This document shows, piece by piece, positions 49,640 through 51,440 of a stretch of 51,440 nucleotides of DNA (the stretch's first letter is position 1; every line of letters begins with the position of its first letter). The notes beneath the pieces are model-generated. The model was not told where the DNA came from, ran no database searches, and saw nothing but the letters and a program-made list of their open reading frames with translations. The DNA is taken from contig NCRB01000017.1 of NCBI GenBank assembly GCA_002894665.1, positions 1-51,440 on the forward strand, given 5' to 3'. A program made the position numbers and the translations under genes. The stretch is from Salinivenus iranica (GTDB taxonomy: Bacteria; Bacteroidota; Rhodothermia; Rhodothermales; Salinibacteraceae).

Positions 49640-50686
49640 TCATTCCGAATGGTAGGGCGTTGCTGAAAGCGATCCCGCCTGCACGCTGCGCACGTAGGCC
49701 TCGTCGAGCGGCCGCTGGGAAAAGTCGTATTTGGTGCCGTTTCCAAGTCGCACGATCTCCACGTCGGAAAAGGTGAGCGGCGTGCCCGGCTCCATCGTCT
49801 CCGGCGGGTGATCGACGTGGACGAGATAGGCATGCCCGCCGTACACGGTCCCGATCTTTTTCGGACCGATGACGACGGCGGTGGCCGCATTCACGCCCAG
49901 CCCGTAGAACGACTCGGCGCCGCGCTCCTCGATTTGCCGGGCGACGAACGTGATGAGACGCCCCATGCGGTCGCGCTCTTGAAAGTGACTGTCGGTGATG
50001 ATGGGATCGAGAACGGGCCACTCGAACAGCGACTCGCTGAAGCTGATGCGGCGATGATAGGGATCGGATAGGGCCTCGCCGGAACGGACGCTTCCCGCAC
50101 AGCCGTCGTAGACGACGTCGCCCTGAACGGCCAGCCCCGCGCTTCCGCCGCCCACCCCGCCGCCGCGCTCGACCACGTCGATGACCGCATCGTGGACGGC
50201 CGTCCCCCTCCATTCGACGTAGTTGCACTGGTTGCCCCCGGCGACGTACACGACCTCGGCCCGTCGCACCGTGTCGGCAACCGCCGCCGCGTCGGCGCCG
50301 CGCGGATCCGGGATCGTGACGGTGGTGCACGAGTGCAGGCGGGGGAGGCCGGTGAGGGCGTCGCACTCCGGCGTTGCGTTGTCCCCGCCCGGAAACGAGG
50401 CCGCTAGAACGACGAGGTCGAGAGGCGCGTCGGCCACGTGATCGGCCTGGGCCTGGACAGCCGTGTCGAGGGGCGTCCCGTCGCCCTGGAGCAACAGGGC
50501 CGGCCCTGAAAGCTGCGGCTGTGCGTCTGCGTCTGGCCCAAGGCGCTCCACCGATACGCCAAAGGGAAGCTGCGAGGAAGGCGCGTTCTCCGCATCGTCC
50601 ATCGAACTGCTGGAACACCCGAGTGCCAAAATCAGCACTCCGGACGCGAGAAGACAACAACCGATCGCTCGGAAGCAGGGGGACAT
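49640..50686 (-). CDS. Cyanophycinase-like (peptidase S51) lipoprotein
   Basis: This protein of 348 residues has a lipoprotein signal (SPCFRAIGCCLLASGVLILALGC, Cys24). The mature part has the S51/cyanophycinase outline: ALLLQGDGTPLDTAVQ, VVYVAGGNQCNYVEW, GGGVGGGSAGLAVQGDVVYDG (nucleophile Ser in GGSAG) and GVNAATAVVIGPKKIGTVYG. Cytosolic cyanophycinases degrade cyanophycin; this exported form may instead act on other Asp- or Asn-containing peptides. The ATG at 50686 is preferred over an upstream TTG. It converges on the phasin gene. Confidence 0.8.
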   Translation of the reverse strand: MSPCFRAIGCCLLASGVLILALGCSSSSMDDAENAPSSQLPFGVSVERLGPDADAQPQLSGPALLLQGDGTPLDTAVQAQADHVADAPLDLVVLAASFPGGDNATPECDALTGLPRLHSCTTVTIPDPRGADAAAVADTVRRAEVVYVAGGNQCNYVEWRGTAVHDAVIDVVERGGGVGGGSAGLAVQGDVVYDGCAGSVRSGEALSDPYHRRISFSESLFEWPVLDPIITDSHFQERDRMGRLITFVARQIEERGAESFYGLGVNAATAVVIGPKKIGTVYGGHAYLVHVDHPPETMEPGTPLTFSDVEIVRLGNGTKYDFSQRPLDEAYVRSVQAGSLSATPYHSE

Positions 50687-50827
50687 CGGACGAGCCAAAC
50701 GCGTGCAGTGAACGTTGGGGACCCAATTGTCGTACGGCTCGCAAGCGTGCGGTGTGCCAAGTGGCGTTGGGACGTCGCCTTGCTCTGATGCTCCCTGAAG
50801 CGTACTCTCTCCTCATTTGCCTCCATC

Positions 50828-51307
50828 ATGATCCAGCGCGACGTGCTCATGCGGCAGATCCGTCAGCTCGGACAGGCCCTGGCGGAGATCGTCACGTCCG
50901 GTCAGACGGGCCGGCCCCAGGTCGTGCTCGACCAGATCGACGAGGCCGTCCGCATTCACCTCGACGGGACGGCGGCCGACCTTCGCACCCTCCCGCCCGA
51001 GACCCTCCTGGCGATGTGCGAGGACGGGACCCGGTTCGATCCTGAAGCCGCCCAAACCCTGGCGCGCCTGCTGAACGTGCAGGGCGAGGCACACCGCGAG
51101 CGGGACGAGGAGGAGAAGGCGGGGGCCTGCTTCGGGCGGTCGCTGCTGCTGTACCGGCGCCTGCTCCACGCCCCCGACGCGCCGGTGTCGTGGCAGGTGG
51201 GCACCACCGTCGCGGCACTTACCGATCGAGTCGAGTCGCTGCCGATTGGCGACGACGTGCAGGACGCCCTTGATTCCTTCCGGAACGGCACCGATTCGTC
51301 TATCTAA
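50828..51307 (+). CDS. DUF6483-like protein
   Basis: This 159-residue soluble protein is helical with no signal or membrane segment. It starts MIQRDVLMRQIRQLGQALAEIV, with a middle helix FDPEAAQTLARLLNVQGEAHRERDEEEKAGACFGRSLLLYRRLLH, resembling the DUF6483 family as I recall it, with TPR-like features. The role is unknown. It is divergent from the cyanophycinase-like gene with a 141-base gap. Confidence 0.55.
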   Translation: MIQRDVLMRQIRQLGQALAEIVTSGQTGRPQVVLDQIDEAVRIHLDGTAADLRTLPPETLLAMCEDGTRFDPEAAQTLARLLNVQGEAHRERDEEEKAGACFGRSLLLYRRLLHAPDAPVSWQVGTTVAALTDRVESLPIGDDVQDALDSFRNGTDSSI

Positions 51308-51440
51308 GTAGATACGCAGAAATACATTTATTCGAGAGTCGTTCTGAGCGACCGACGACCGGAGGGAGGAGAACGTCGAAGCGCCCTGACCAGAGGGAGG
51401 AAGTACTTTCAGAGTGAATCTCTCTGGGTCCAGCGAAGCG
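51308..51440. other. Window-end stretch without a gene
   Basis: The last 133 bases include an AT-rich stretch after the DUF6483 gene and purine-rich repeats such as GAGGGAGGA. No gene start is seen before the window ends. Confidence 0.4.

Noticed and set aside
1-51440. CRISPR arrays, tRNA or rRNA genes
   Set aside because: No regularly spaced direct repeats and no cloverleaf or rRNA-like segments were recognised by eye; a covariance-model scan would settle this.

Overview
The window looks like chromosomal DNA of a Salinibacter-type bacterium (Rhodothermota/Bacteroidota side, extremely halophilic). The DNA is GC-rich, the encoded proteins are acidic, Shine-Dalgarno sites are rare, and the mix of genes (CrtI carotenoid desaturase, DabA/DabB bicarbonate uptake, many TlpA thioredoxins, lipoproteins, a RAYT, phasin) fits that lineage. 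This assignment comes from gene content and protein style, not from a database search. No rRNA, tRNA, CRISPR array, prophage or plasmid backbone was seen. The sequence is mostly housekeeping and envelope genes, with a small mobile/degenerate patch near 1.7-2.9 kb and a RAYT at 35 kb.

Layout. 0-1.5 kb: a metal (probably manganese) exporter behind a DtxR/MntR-like box. 1.7-2.9 kb: a direct repeat of about 230 bp carrying restriction-methylase remnants and a dispersed palindromic element, flanking a GIY-YIG gene. 3-7.1 kb: lipoproteins with beta-propeller folds and a glyoxalase fusion. 7.2-12.7 kb: an inorganic-carbon/Mps locus (PII-like protein, DabA, DabB, MpsC) with a P19 iron-transport protein. 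12.8-15.3 kb: a membrane J-domain protein and CrtI. 15.8-18.9 kb: DCC protein, MlaC, TolC and DUF721. 18.9-22.1 kb: fabF, acpP and metK. 22.4-25.9 kb: an ECF sigma factor, an anti-sigma-like protein carrying a CBM48 domain, an outer-membrane barrel also carrying CBM48, and a secreted protein. 26-34.8 kb: asparaginase, a second ECF sigma factor, DUF971, a methyltransferase, a metzincin, a 31-residue membrane peptide and an amidohydrolase. 34.9-35.6 kb: a damaged RAYT containing its own REP-like palindrome. 35.7-43.3 kb: a periplasmic thiol-redox island. 43.4-51.4 kb: RNA methyltransferase, membrane protein, ClpB, phasin, cyanophycinase-like lipoprotein and DUF6483.

The main candidate for something undescribed is the redox island. 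Three transcription units there (dsbD + two tlpA; a dsrE-like gene + doxX; two more tlpA) each begin with a small, otherwise unrecognisable protein. All three small proteins have one N-terminal membrane segment, two cysteines (the first at residue 35, 39 or 35), a low-complexity body, and a shared extreme C-terminus of the form [VL]R[SP]VVL[RQ][IL]. In the two closest copies the tail is encoded by mostly different synonymous codons, so the peptide itself appears to be under selection. The first and third units also look like duplicated modules: small protein, then a WCPPC TlpA, then a WCAPC TlpA.

Other items worth checking are the joined dab/mps/PII locus with an intrinsic terminator between mpsC and dabB, the two CBM48 fusions in one sigma-factor operon, a pair of palindromic operators upstream of the phasin gene, and the RAYT whose HUH motif is interrupted by an in-frame insertion.
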